From: Denitrobacterium detoxificans
Lineage (GTDB): Bacteria; Actinomycetota; Coriobacteriia; Coriobacteriales; Eggerthellaceae
Direction of reading: 5' to 3'
NCBI RefSeq assembly: GCF_001643775.1
Contig: NZ_CP011402.1
Span: 2,326,432-2,390,431 of the forward strand
DNA length: 64,000 nt
The notes under the pieces were generated by a model. That model was given only the letters and a program-made list of their open reading frames with translations. It was not told the origin of the DNA and ran no database searches. Below, in pieces: positions 53,275 through 62,383 of this stretch (the first letter of the stretch is position 1; the number at the start of each line of letters is the position of its first letter). Position numbers and translations under genes: made by a program.

Positions 53275-54892
53275 TTGTAAACGGTCGCCGCGGGTGACGC
53301 AGGGACGGTTCTGCTGTCACTCCGTCCGTTGGACGCTCAGGTGACACGGGGATGGTTCTGCCGTCGCCCTTCAGCAACGGTTGGGCATTTGACGGTACAG
53401 CGCGGGGTGACAGAAGAACCGTCCCTCTGTCACCTTTATTCGCCTGGGAAAGCGAGATGGACTCGATGACGTCAATCATTTCCTGGCGATCGGAAACGCC
53501 CAGCTTCTCATAGAGATGCGAGATATGCGTCTTCACCGTACTGCGCGAAATGAACAGGCGCTGAGAAATATGCGGCACGCTGCGGCCGCGCACGATAAGG
53601 CTGAGCACTTCGGCTTCACGCGGCGAAAGGCCAAAGCGAGCGATGGCCTCTTCGCACTGCCGGGCGAAGTACAGCACTTCGGCACGCGGATAGTCTATTG
53701 CGGGGTTCAGCTGCTCGCGCTCGAACAGGTCAGTCTGATCGAGCATGATAACGGCAACCACCACCAGCATGCTCGCGCCGCTGATGAGGTTCACCATCAG
53801 GCTATCGCCCATGTGCAGCAAGCCTTCCAGCACCACCATGAGGATGACGGTGAAAAACGGCGTGCTGCTTTCGATGGCGCGACACCAGCTGAACACGCGA
53901 CGAGCGTCCACACCCGTCTTACGACAGGCGTTCGCGAACAGCGCGAAGCAGAACAGGTCGAAGCAGGTGTAGCCAATGGAAATAAGAGCGGCACCCACAT
54001 TCGTCTCGAAATTCAGCGTGGCCACCAGCAGAATGCCCGCCGTGATGAGCGGGAGCACCACCTTGTAGATGTACGACTGCGAAAACGCGCCGCCCGTGAC
54101 AAGCGCCAGCACCAGCAGCACGGTAACCACGCCGCCGCTACCCACAATAACCAGCTGGCCCAGCCCCTGCACACCAGCGCTCGCCTGGGCCCACGGAATG
54201 CTCGTCCACGTAACGATGCCGAATAGAAAGAAGACGAGGAGAATGCGCCAAGTAAGGCCGATGAACGTTTCACGACCCACCACCCGGTGCTCGGGCAGCT
54301 TCATGCGGCTGGCGCGCAGCACCAACGCCATGGACAAAGGCAGAGCGACCGCCACGAACGCCACGCGCAGAACCTGCGGGCAGGAAAGCATGACCAGGCA
54401 GGCCGCAAGCGCCAGGATAAACGAAATGAGCGTGTACGCGGTGATGCGGAACGCGTCGAGCCGCGCATACTGCGAGCCCCACGCCACGATGACCCAGCAC
54501 GAGCCCAGGCGCGCAATGGCATCCGCCACCAGGCGCACCACGCCAGCGTCGATGCCATCAACCTGCACCAGCAATGCGGCGACAACCGTTGCTACGCCGG
54601 CGACGACGGTGCCGATGAGCCCAACGAAGTTGAACGACTGCAGCTTATGAAGCCCCACGCCGATTGCTACGAAGCCGGCCGTAGCGGCCGCACTGGTAAC
54701 GAGAATCGAAAAATACGGCACGGGATTGTACGCTTCCGCCGCCACTGCGTGCTCACAGTAGATCGTGCAGAGGTCCCACGCATAGAAAAGGGCCAGGCCG
54801 CACACGAACAGCAACGCGTAAGGACCATCAAAGAGCCTGGTCAGATTGGTTCGTACTTTTTGTCCGATACCTATTTGGATCGATTTGTCCAT
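53270..54892 (-). CDS. Membrane-bound LuxR-type regulator (second) with repeat-derived C-terminal tail
   Basis: Protein of about 540 residues. Ten to twelve membrane helices (about 15-420) are followed by a LuxR domain (LSPREAEVLSLIVRGRS, then PHISQRLFISRSTVKTHISH). After the expected end at IESISLS, the frame continues about 58 residues through four copies of the 29-bp repeat, which read GDRGTVLLSP, GDGRTIPVSP and VTAEPSLRHP. The tail is therefore repeat sequence translated because an earlier stop was lost or bypassed. ATG at 54892 is chosen; AAGGGG lies 11 bases upstream. It is divergent from the Tat flavoprotein at 55073 and probably regulates it. Confidence 0.85.
   Translation of the reverse strand: MDKSIQIGIGQKVRTNLTRLFDGPYALLFVCGLALFYAWDLCTIYCEHAVAAEAYNPVPYFSILVTSAAATAGFVAIGVGLHKLQSFNFVGLIGTVVAGVATVVAALLVQVDGIDAGVVRLVADAIARLGSCWVIVAWGSQYARLDAFRITAYTLISFILALAACLVMLSCPQVLRVAFVAVALPLSMALVLRASRMKLPEHRVVGRETFIGLTWRILLVFFLFGIVTWTSIPWAQASAGVQGLGQLVIVGSGGVVTVLLVLALVTGGAFSQSYIYKVVLPLITAGILLVATLNFETNVGAALISIGYTCFDLFCFALFANACRKTGVDARRVFSWCRAIESSTPFFTVILMVVLEGLLHMGDSLMVNLISGASMLVVVAVIMLDQTDLFEREQLNPAIDYPRAEVLYFARQCEEAIARFGLSPREAEVLSLIVRGRSVPHISQRLFISRSTVKTHISHLYEKLGVSDRQEMIDVIESISLSQANKGDRGTVLLSPRAVPSNAQPLLKGDGRTIPVSPERPTDGVTAEPSLRHPRRPFTR
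53293..53321. repeat. 29-bp palindromic repeat, copy 10 (forward, degenerate)
   Basis: GGTGACG and TGTCACT arms; core intact. Lies inside the C-terminal codons of the LuxR gene on the other strand. Confidence 0.8.
53340..53368. repeat. 29-bp palindromic repeat, copy 11 (forward, degenerate)
   Basis: GGTGACA left arm, right arm decayed to CGTCGCC, core GGGATGGTTCT. Also inside the LuxR reading frame. Confidence 0.7.
53406..53434. repeat. 29-bp palindromic repeat, copy 12 (reverse)
   Basis: Nine-base arms GGTGACAGA/TCTGTCACC, identical to copy 8; opposite to copies 9-11. It encodes the first repeat part of the LuxR tail. Confidence 0.88.
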
Positions 54893-55072
54893 TCTTGCGG
54901 ATACCCCTTGCCTTTGCACCCTCATACCATCGTCCTCACCCGCTTCCCCCAGCGGATGGAGGCATTCAGCGTGACGCCTTGCGGCAATTCAGCAGCCATT
55001 ATAGCCAACGCGCACGCTGGCCTCGCTTCATGCGAGGAAGCGCAACAAGGAAGCATAAACAAGGGAGGAATC

Positions 55073-56725
55073 ATGACCGCAAACCATGCCGTATCGCGCC
55101 GCGGATTCGTAGGCGCCGCCGCAACCGCCGCTGCCGCGCTGGCGCTGACCGCCACCGGCTGCGCACCCGCCAAGAGCGAAAAGGAAGCCGCAAAGAGCGC
55201 ATCCGCCGCAGGCAGCACTTCGGGCGAAACCCTGCTGCCCAATCTGGAAAACCTCGAGTTCCACAAGCCCAACCCGGCGCCCGTTGCCTTCGTGGAAGAG
55301 TCCATCTCCGATGCCGAAATCGTGGAAACCGTCGACTGTGATGTCGTGGTATGCGGCGCAGGCATGGCGGGTGCCACCGCTGCCGCTTCGTGCTCGCAAA
55401 ACGGCCTTTCCACGGTGCTGCTGGAAAAGGGCAGCACGTTCGCCGCACGCGGCAGCGAAATCGGCGCCATCGGCGACCGCGCCCACGAAGCTGCAGGCGT
55501 GGAAATCGACAAGCAGAAGTTCCTGAACGATGCCATGGCCAGCGCCGACTACCGCGCCGACCGCAACGTGTGGCTGCAGTTCATCAACCGTTCCGGCGAG
55601 GCCATGAACTGGGCCATGGACACGTCCGAAGCCACCGAGGGCAGCAAGTGCGGCGCATTCACCGTGGTGGGCGCCAACACCGAAAGCGACGGCGTGACCA
55701 CATGGGCAAGCGGCGTACGCGTGGCTGGCGGCACGTCCGCGCTCGTTGAAATGATGATTGAAAACGCCAAGAGCCATGGCGCTGACGTGCGCTACAACAC
55801 GCCTGCCTGTCAGATCATGCGCGACGGCGACGGTGCCGTGACCGGCGTGATTGCAAAGGGCGATTCGGGCTACATTAAGTTCAACGCCATGAAGGGCGTG
55901 GTGCTGGCAACCGGCGGCTACGATCAGAACTGGGATATCCTCTCCCAGGTAGCCCGTCCGCGCGACCTTGCCGTAAACGCCTGGATCAACCCCACGCTCA
56001 CCGAAGCCGGCGATGGCCACCTCATGGGCCAGGCCGTGGGCGCTGCCGTGGACGACTACCCGCACGTGCTCATGAACGACCCTGCGGGCTCCACCGTAGG
56101 CAAGCGAGCCAACGGCGCCATCTTTGCCTTCCCCCGCGTGAACGCCGAGGGCAAGCGCTTCGTAAACGAGAGTCTCTCGTTCGAATTCCTCACGAACGCC
56201 ATCATGTATCAGCCCGGTGCCCGCGACTACCTGCTTATGTCGGGCGACCTGGAAGCTGCGTTCGACGCCATGAAGGGCGTTATCCCCTGGAAGGGCAGTG
56301 ACCTGGTGGAGCAGTGCAAGGACGTGCTCATCGAAGCCAACAGCATCGAAGAGCTGGCCGGCAAGATCGGCGTGGACAAGGACGCCCTGCAGGCCACCGT
56401 TGATCGCTACAACGAGTTCTGCGCCAAGGGCGTGGACGAGGACTTCGGCAAGAACCCCACCACCCTACTGCCCATGGACAAGGCGCCGTTCTACGCGCTG
56501 GAGGAAAGCGGTTCGTGCCTGGTTACGGTAAGCGGCCTGAAGATCAACGCGAAGTCGCAGGTGCTCGACACGAAGGGCCAGGCCATCGAGGGTCTGTATG
56601 CCCTGGGCAACACGAGCGGCTCGATGTTCTTCGGCACCTACCCGCATCACATCAGCGCCATCAGCCATGGCCGCTGCGTGTGCTTCGGCTACCTGGTTGG
56701 CCGCACGCTCGCTGGTCTAGAATAG
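55073..56725 (+). CDS. Tat-exported flavoprotein, fumarate-reductase family (second)
   Basis: FAD-dependent reductase of 550 residues with Tat motif (SRRGFVGAA) and lipobox (LTATGC). The FAD site is VVVCGAGMAGATAAASCSQNG, split by an acidic end LLEKGS, and GLYALGNTSGSMFFG closes the flavin domain. FVNESLSFEF is the conserved region near the substrate. It differs enough from the gene at 51504 to suggest another substrate. No FMN-binding or cytochrome domain is present. GGGAGGAATC precedes the ATG. It is divergent from the second membrane LuxR and has its own terminator. Confidence 0.87.
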   Translation: MTANHAVSRRGFVGAAATAAAALALTATGCAPAKSEKEAAKSASAAGSTSGETLLPNLENLEFHKPNPAPVAFVEESISDAEIVETVDCDVVVCGAGMAGATAAASCSQNGLSTVLLEKGSTFAARGSEIGAIGDRAHEAAGVEIDKQKFLNDAMASADYRADRNVWLQFINRSGEAMNWAMDTSEATEGSKCGAFTVVGANTESDGVTTWASGVRVAGGTSALVEMMIENAKSHGADVRYNTPACQIMRDGDGAVTGVIAKGDSGYIKFNAMKGVVLATGGYDQNWDILSQVARPRDLAVNAWINPTLTEAGDGHLMGQAVGAAVDDYPHVLMNDPAGSTVGKRANGAIFAFPRVNAEGKRFVNESLSFEFLTNAIMYQPGARDYLLMSGDLEAAFDAMKGVIPWKGSDLVEQCKDVLIEANSIEELAGKIGVDKDALQATVDRYNEFCAKGVDEDFGKNPTTLLPMDKAPFYALEESGSCLVTVSGLKINAKSQVLDTKGQAIEGLYALGNTSGSMFFGTYPHHISAISHGRCVCFGYLVGRTLAGLE

Positions 56726-56746
56726 CAACTAGCTAATACACGTTCG

Positions 56747-56776
56747 GAAAGCCCGCTTCTGCGGGCTTTCTTTTTG
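56747..56776 (+). terminator. Terminator of the second Tat flavoprotein gene
   Basis: GAAAGCCCGC (56747-56756) pairs perfectly with GCGGGCTTTC (56761-56770) around TTCT, followed by TTTTT. Confidence 0.92.
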
Positions 56777-56826
56777 CGCGCACAAAGCGGCATGCGGGTA
56801 AACATCGGCGCATCCACGACCCAAAG

Positions 56827-56855
56827 GGTGACAGAAGAACCGTCCCTCTGTCACC
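56827..56855. repeat. 29-bp palindromic repeat, copy 13 (reverse)
   Basis: Nine-base arms around AGAACCGTCCC, identical to copies 8 and 12. Confidence 0.88.
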
Positions 56856-56860
56856 CGTCG

Positions 56861-56882
56861 AAGAACCGTCCCCCTGTCACCC
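56861..56882. repeat. Truncated palindromic repeat (reverse)
   Basis: AAGAACCGTCCCCCTGTCACC without the left arm, directly after copy 13 (first base of the unit omitted here). Confidence 0.7.
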
Positions 56883-56944
56883 GTCCCGCGCAACCGCCCG
56901 TTCGTTGACAACGCCGCTGCGCACCCCGAAAATGAAAGGAGCTC

Positions 56945-58546
56945 ATGGGGAGGATCGTCTTACGGGGAGAGCGAGACGATATGGACGAGAGGGAGCGCAA
57001 TACCGTCGCACGCTTTGGCAAGCTGTGGCCTTCGTTACCGTTTCTGGCAACAGGTCTTTCGCTTGCCTGGAACGACATCGCCTTCAGCGGCGCTGGCTGG
57101 CTTTCCGCCACCGAATCGAACGGCGCCAACATCACCCTGCTCTACCTGTATTTCAACGGCACGTTTGCCCTGGCCTGCCTAGCCGTGGCCCTTCTTCCCC
57201 GTCGGTTTCGACTGCCGCTCATTCGTCCGCGCGTAGTGCGAATCGCAGGCATAACCGCCGCCTTCGGGGCCCTACTCATCATTCTGGCGGGACCCTTCTA
57301 TCTTGATGCGGTGCTACCCTTCAACATAGGCTGCGCGCTCATGGGCGTAAGCTCCATGGTCATCATGCTGTTCTGCGCTTCGGCATACAGCCAGCTTGCC
57401 CCACGCCAACTGCTGCTCTATCTGGCACTTGCCCAGATAGCGGAGGTCTTCGTTTACCAGCTGAACATGTGCGCGCCCCCGGGGCTGGCCGTGGAAGGCG
57501 GCCCCTCGCTTGCCAGCATCGTCATTTGCATAGGGCTACCCCTGCTCACGGCATTCTTCGCCACCATCCCCAGCCCCGCGGCACCCTTTACCATGCAGAA
57601 GAATCCCCAATTGCCCGAAGCGAACGGCACAATCACACGCGGATTCGTTGCCATTCTGGCCGTATTCTTCCTGCTGGCGTTCGTGTCTTCCACGATCAAC
57701 ATCAATGCCATCAGCCAGAGCAATCCCGCCGACACGCTGATTTCCACCAACATAACCACCCTGCTGCGCATCCCCGTGGCGCTGACATTCATCTACATCG
57801 CCATCAGCCCGCGGCTGGCCTCGCTCGATGTGGTGAAGGTTATCTGGGTATTCATGCTGCTTCTGGCCATGTCGTTCGTAGGCCTGGCGCTGCTGAGCGC
57901 CGCCGGTGGCATCTGGCAGCAGCTGAACAACATCTGCTACACCGTGGCCGGCCTAATGAACTGGTGCATTCTCTCGCTCGTGGTCTATCAGCGACATACT
58001 TCGGTCGTGCGCACCTTCGGCCTGGGGCAGGGCCTGTTCCTGGCCGGATGCGTAACCGGCTGCTACTGGGGCGTGAACGTTCTGCCCAACCTGCTGCAGA
58101 TCGTCTCCCCCGCCGAATTCTTCGGCGCAACTGCCGTAGTGGTTCTGCTGGTCGCCGTGCTCATGATGATCTTCATCGACAGCAATGCGCTGTTTGCTCC
58201 AGCATCCCAGGAAGAGGAAACGCTCGAGGAAATGATGCAGCAGCGCATCATCATGCCGCAAATCTGCACCGAGGACGAATCGGAAAGTCCCGCCGAACGA
58301 CGCCCGTTCCGCACCGCCATGGAACAGGTGGCGGCAGCCCATCAACTTACCCAGCGCGAAACCGAAATCTTCGTCATGCTCGCGCGCGGCCTAACGGTAA
58401 ACGCCATCGCCGAGCAGCTCTGCCTTTCGCGCAACACCGTGCGCACGCACGCCCATGCGGTCTACTCCAAGCTTGGCGTACATTCCCGCGAAGAGCTCAT
58501 GAAAGACGCACGCCTGCGTTACAACGCCGAAAAATCTTTCGTTTAA
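56945..58546 (+). CDS. Membrane-bound LuxR-type regulator (third)
   Basis: Protein of 533 residues. About twelve membrane helices (30-415) precede a LuxR/GerE domain (LTQRETEIFVMLARGLT, then AIAEQLCLSRNTVRTHAH). An acidic linker of about 40 residues connects them. ATG at 56945 has AAGGAG with three bases between; ATG at 56981 is an alternative. It is read in the same direction as the Dms-like operon starting at 58732, and no other regulator stands between, so it probably controls that operon. The three LuxR proteins of this window differ in their membrane parts, as expected if each senses another compound. Confidence 0.87.
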   Translation: MGRIVLRGERDDMDERERNTVARFGKLWPSLPFLATGLSLAWNDIAFSGAGWLSATESNGANITLLYLYFNGTFALACLAVALLPRRFRLPLIRPRVVRIAGITAAFGALLIILAGPFYLDAVLPFNIGCALMGVSSMVIMLFCASAYSQLAPRQLLLYLALAQIAEVFVYQLNMCAPPGLAVEGGPSLASIVICIGLPLLTAFFATIPSPAAPFTMQKNPQLPEANGTITRGFVAILAVFFLLAFVSSTININAISQSNPADTLISTNITTLLRIPVALTFIYIAISPRLASLDVVKVIWVFMLLLAMSFVGLALLSAAGGIWQQLNNICYTVAGLMNWCILSLVVYQRHTSVVRTFGLGQGLFLAGCVTGCYWGVNVLPNLLQIVSPAEFFGATAVVVLLVAVLMMIFIDSNALFAPASQEEETLEEMMQQRIIMPQICTEDESESPAERRPFRTAMEQVAAAHQLTQRETEIFVMLARGLTVNAIAEQLCLSRNTVRTHAHAVYSKLGVHSREELMKDARLRYNAEKSFV

Positions 58547-58731
58547 CCACGTCAAACATCTCATCCAGTTTGAACTAGAAGCCTTGGGACGAGATTCCGG
58601 GGCTCTCATCCGCCAATTTCATCCGTTCCACATCTTCCTCGCCTCTTCCTTCCTGGCCATGCTTAGCCCCAAGGAGATGGGAGCATACCGCGGCGCATAG
58701 GGCGCGCGGCAAGGAGGAGAGGAGCTTTCTC

Positions 58732-59397
58732 ATGGAAGAGAGAGTGCAGGCGGAGCTATGCGAACTATCCGACGAGGAAAAGCTCGACGAGCTTGAGTTC
58801 GCCGTAACGCGTCAGTCGCTTCACCGCGAAATCTGCTATAAGACGCTGGCATTCTGCCAGACGCGTCATATGCTGCGCGAGGTCGAGACATACATCATGG
58901 GCCTGCCGCAATACGCCCAGGCAGTTCAGTCCCCCTATCATCTCACGGCGCTGCTGGCAAAGCATTACGGACTCGAGCGCATTCTGCTGGATGAGGAAGG
59001 CAACGTGGTGACCCCAGCCGACCTGGAGGGGCTTTCCGAAGACGAGGCGGACGACCTGGTAGCCGACGAAGCCTACGAAACCACCGAGGTGGGCAGGCGC
59101 TTCGTGGCGCTGCACGACCCCCTTTCCCGCATGCGCGAACTACTGGAAGAAGAGCCCCTGCGCGCGGCAACCTACCGCGAGCTGCTGGCCTACTGTTCAA
59201 GCCAAAAGCGCACCTACAACGATCTATCGAACCTGCTCGAAGGGCGCGACGTACTCTTCGTCACCCAAGACGGTTCCAAGCAGCGAATCCAGCCCAGCGT
59301 GCTCGTCGACCGGCTCAACCGCGTCGGCGCGCTCGTCTGGCAGGCCGGATGGGAAACGACAGACGAGGGACGGAGGTTTCTAGCGGAGGTGCAGTAG
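58732..59397 (+). CDS. Two-repeat protein of unknown function at the head of the Mo-enzyme operon
   Basis: Soluble acidic protein of 221 residues that I do not recognise by family. It has two similar halves: each has a helical part (REICYKTLAFCQ and AATYRELLAYCS), a segment with LLxxxDV or LLDEEGNV, and ends in TTEVGRRFVAL or TTDEGRRFLAEV. This layout suggests a duplicated winged-helix-like domain, perhaps a regulator or an assembly factor for the Mo enzyme. GGAGCTTTCTC precedes the ATG. It lies 61 bases upstream of the molybdoenzyme in the same direction, after a 185-base gap from the LuxR gene. Confidence 0.6.
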   Translation: MEERVQAELCELSDEEKLDELEFAVTRQSLHREICYKTLAFCQTRHMLREVETYIMGLPQYAQAVQSPYHLTALLAKHYGLERILLDEEGNVVTPADLEGLSEDEADDLVADEAYETTEVGRRFVALHDPLSRMRELLEEEPLRAATYRELLAYCSSQKRTYNDLSNLLEGRDVLFVTQDGSKQRIQPSVLVDRLNRVGALVWQAGWETTDEGRRFLAEVQ

Positions 59398-59458
59398 ACA
59401 AGGGACCCCGCAGACGGGGGAGGAGAAAGCAAGTGAGAGAAAGGGAAGGTAGGAGAAT

Positions 59459-62383
59459 ATGGCGTTGAAAACGAACATGTCGCGCCGAGCATTCACGAAG
59501 ATGTCAATGCTCGCAGGCGCGGCGGCATCGCTGGGCATTTCGATGAGCGGCTCGCTCGTCGAAGCGGACACCGCCGAAGCTGCCACCACGACAGAAACCA
59601 AGAAGGTCCGCACGTCGTGCCATGGCTGCATTCAGATGTGTCCGGCAATCGCCTACATCGAAAACGGCGTGGTCGTGCGCCTGGAAGGCGACCCCGAAGC
59701 GCCGGTGAGCCGCGGCTCGTTGTGCATCAAGGGACTCAACCAGCTGCATACCATGTACAGCCCGCGCCGCGTGCTGCATCCGCTGAAGCGAGCGGGCGAA
59801 CGTGGCGAAAACAAGTGGGAGGTCATTTCCTGGGACGAGGCCATCGAGCTGGCCGCCACGAAGATCAAGGAGGCTATCGACGAATACGGTAACTACTCCT
59901 TCTTCTCTTCGGTAGGCGGTGGCGGATCCTATTCGTTCATGGAAGCCATGACGCTGCCCATGGCCATGGGCTCGCCTACGGTATTCGAGCCAGGCTGCGC
60001 ACAGTGCTACCTGCCCCGCTGGAGCATGTCGAAGCTGTTCTACGGCGGCGATGACCAATCCATCGCCGACAACGCGGTGCAGGAGATCTTCCGCCCCGAA
60101 GAGGACAACAAGGCAGAGGTCGTGGTTATCTGGGCCGCTCAGCCTTCTGTTTCGGAAACGGCCGAATCGGGCCGTGGCATGGCCGAAATTCGCAGCATGG
60201 GCGTAAAGACCATCGTGGTCGACCCGAACTTCTCGCCCGATGCCGCGAAAGCCGACGTATGGCTGCCGGTGCGCCCCGCCACCGACACGGGCGTCATCCT
60301 TTCGTGGTTCCGCTACATCTTCGAGAACAAGCTCTACAACGAGCAGTTCACGAAATACTGGACGAACATGCCGTTCCTCATCGACCCCGACACGAAGCTG
60401 CCGGTTATCGCGAGCGAGCTGTTCCCCGACTACGTTTCGCCCACGCCCGACAACACGCCGGCGTACGTGTGCTACGACCTGAAGACGAACAGCGTGCAGC
60501 CCTTCGCCTACAGCAAGCCCGAAGATTCCACCGTGGACCCCGAAATCTTCTGGACGGGCACGTACAACGGCAAGACGTACAAGACCGCAGGCCAGATTTA
60601 CAAGGAAGAGGCCGAGCCCTGGACGCTGGAACACTGCGAGGAAGTATGCTGGGTTCCCGCCGACAAGAACGAGCAGGCCATCCGCCTGTACACGCATGCC
60701 GATGACGGTAACCGCGCCCCCTGCAAGGGCGGTGACGGCGTGGCCGGCATCTGCAACGGCGTGGCAGCCGACATGACCGAATCGGCCTCGCAGGTACCCA
60801 TCGGCCTTATGGGCCTGGATTCCATCATGGGCTACATCAACAAGCCCGGCGTTTCCATGACCCAGAAGGGCGGCGGCTACTTCACTTCCACGCCTACGGG
60901 CGAAAAGGTCATCGAGCGCCCCGTTACCTACAACAACGGATTCGGTGGCATGTTCTCCGACATGTACGGCGTTGGCGCAGTCATCGGCATGTCAGAAGCC
61001 GAAAACAAGGAACGCATCGAAAAGCTGGGTGCCGCAATGCCCGACTCGCAGCGCATCCTGAACAAGCTGCTGCAGGACCGCCTGGGCATGAAAGACCACA
61101 AGGGCCTGTACGCCTGGTGCCATAGTCACATCCCCACGGTGCGCCAGGCCATCGCCACCGGCGAGCCGTACAAGCCGCGCGTGTGGTTCGACATGTCGGG
61201 TAACAAGCTGGCCATGCTGGGCAACGCGAAAAGCTGGTACGAGGTCTTCCCCGAAGTGGACTTCATCATCGGCCAGTACCCGATGCTCACGTCGTTCCAC
61301 GTGGAAGCCGCCGACCTGGTGTTCCCGCTGCGCGAGTGGCTGGAAGAGCCCATGGTGAACATGACCCAGCTGAACACCCAGTGGCTGCAGAACGAATGCA
61401 CCCACATCGGCGAGACGGTGAGCCATTCCATTCCCGCTGGCCAGGTCGTGAACCGCGTACGCGAGATGTACGGCGGACACATTCCCAATGGCCTGGAACT
61501 GGGCGGCGGCATGGCGACCGCGTATTTGGGCAGCGCCACAGAACAGGAAGTGAAGGAGAGCACGGCCGAAACGCTGATGGCCCCCAGTTGGGATGCCCTG
61601 CAGGCAGACATCGACAAGTACGTCCCCTGCGTTACGCCGAAAGACCAGTACTTCCAGTACTACCAGCATGAAATGACGGCAACCGACGGCCTGCCCGCCG
61701 GGTTTGGCACCGAATCGCGCAAGGTGGAAACCTACACGCAGATCGTGCTGAAGATGGCCCGCAACGGCTACCCGTTCTGCTACCCCAACCCGCAAGAAGC
61801 CTGCGATGACTACAGCCCCATCTGCACGTTCATCGAACCCTGCGAAAGCCCCTACAGCGATGCGCAGCAGCAGATCGGCGACCGCGACGAGTATCCGTTC
61901 ATCCTCACTTCGGGCCGCGTTCCCTACTTCCATCACGGCACCATGCGTCATGCGCCGTTCTCGCGCGAACTGTACCCCGCACCCGACGTGCGCATCAATA
62001 CGCGCGATGCCGAAAAGCTGGGCATTAAGCACATGGACTGGGTGAAGGTGACCAGCCGTCGTGGCGAGATCCACGGACGCGCCTACCTTACCGAAGGCGT
62101 AGCGCCCGGCGTGGTCTGGATGGAGCGCTTCTGGAATCCGGAATGCTTCGACGATTCCGTCCCCGAAGCCAAGCGCACCGCCGGCTGGCGCGAATGCAAC
62201 GTGAACGTGCTCACGAAGAACACCGCCCCCTTCAACGAAGTGTATGGCTCGTATACCAACCGCGGCTTCACGGTAAAGATCGAGAAGAGCACCAAGCCCG
62301 ACATCATCTGGATTGAGCCCAAGGAGTTCGAGCCGTTCATGCCCACCCTGCACAACGAGCCCAGGACGGAGGATGTATTCTAA
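59459..62383 (+). CDS. Tat-exported molybdopterin oxidoreductase, catalytic subunit (DmsA-like; possible dehydroxylase/reductase)
   Basis: Mo-bisPGD enzyme of 974 residues. A Tat signal (SRRAFTKMS) sends it outside with its cofactor. The [4Fe-4S] motif is C-x2-C-x3-C (SCHGCIQMC) with a fourth Cys in GSLCIKG, and PGCAQCYLPRW may give the metal ligand. The length and the subunit set fit DMSO-reductase-like complexes. In Eggerthellaceae this superfamily includes catechol dehydroxylases and other xenobiotic reductases with LuxR regulators nearby; that assignment is only by context. AGGAG lies before the ATG. Its stop overlaps the start of the Fe-S subunit by one base (TAATG). Confidence 0.88.
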   Translation: MALKTNMSRRAFTKMSMLAGAAASLGISMSGSLVEADTAEAATTTETKKVRTSCHGCIQMCPAIAYIENGVVVRLEGDPEAPVSRGSLCIKGLNQLHTMYSPRRVLHPLKRAGERGENKWEVISWDEAIELAATKIKEAIDEYGNYSFFSSVGGGGSYSFMEAMTLPMAMGSPTVFEPGCAQCYLPRWSMSKLFYGGDDQSIADNAVQEIFRPEEDNKAEVVVIWAAQPSVSETAESGRGMAEIRSMGVKTIVVDPNFSPDAAKADVWLPVRPATDTGVILSWFRYIFENKLYNEQFTKYWTNMPFLIDPDTKLPVIASELFPDYVSPTPDNTPAYVCYDLKTNSVQPFAYSKPEDSTVDPEIFWTGTYNGKTYKTAGQIYKEEAEPWTLEHCEEVCWVPADKNEQAIRLYTHADDGNRAPCKGGDGVAGICNGVAADMTESASQVPIGLMGLDSIMGYINKPGVSMTQKGGGYFTSTPTGEKVIERPVTYNNGFGGMFSDMYGVGAVIGMSEAENKERIEKLGAAMPDSQRILNKLLQDRLGMKDHKGLYAWCHSHIPTVRQAIATGEPYKPRVWFDMSGNKLAMLGNAKSWYEVFPEVDFIIGQYPMLTSFHVEAADLVFPLREWLEEPMVNMTQLNTQWLQNECTHIGETVSHSIPAGQVVNRVREMYGGHIPNGLELGGGMATAYLGSATEQEVKESTAETLMAPSWDALQADIDKYVPCVTPKDQYFQYYQHEMTATDGLPAGFGTESRKVETYTQIVLKMARNGYPFCYPNPQEACDDYSPICTFIEPCESPYSDAQQQIGDRDEYPFILTSGRVPYFHHGTMRHAPFSRELYPAPDVRINTRDAEKLGIKHMDWVKVTSRRGEIHGRAYLTEGVAPGVVWMERFWNPECFDDSVPEAKRTAGWRECNVNVLTKNTAPFNEVYGSYTNRGFTVKIEKSTKPDIIWIEPKEFEPFMPTLHNEPRTEDVF

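Noticed and set aside
54287-55072. Upstream 262-codon extension of the second Tat flavoprotein
   Set aside because: It overlaps the divergent LuxR gene; the Tat signal and ribosome site define the start at 55073.
31705-56882. Repeats as a CRISPR array
   Set aside because: Copies are far apart, in both directions, without regular spacers, and no cas genes are present.
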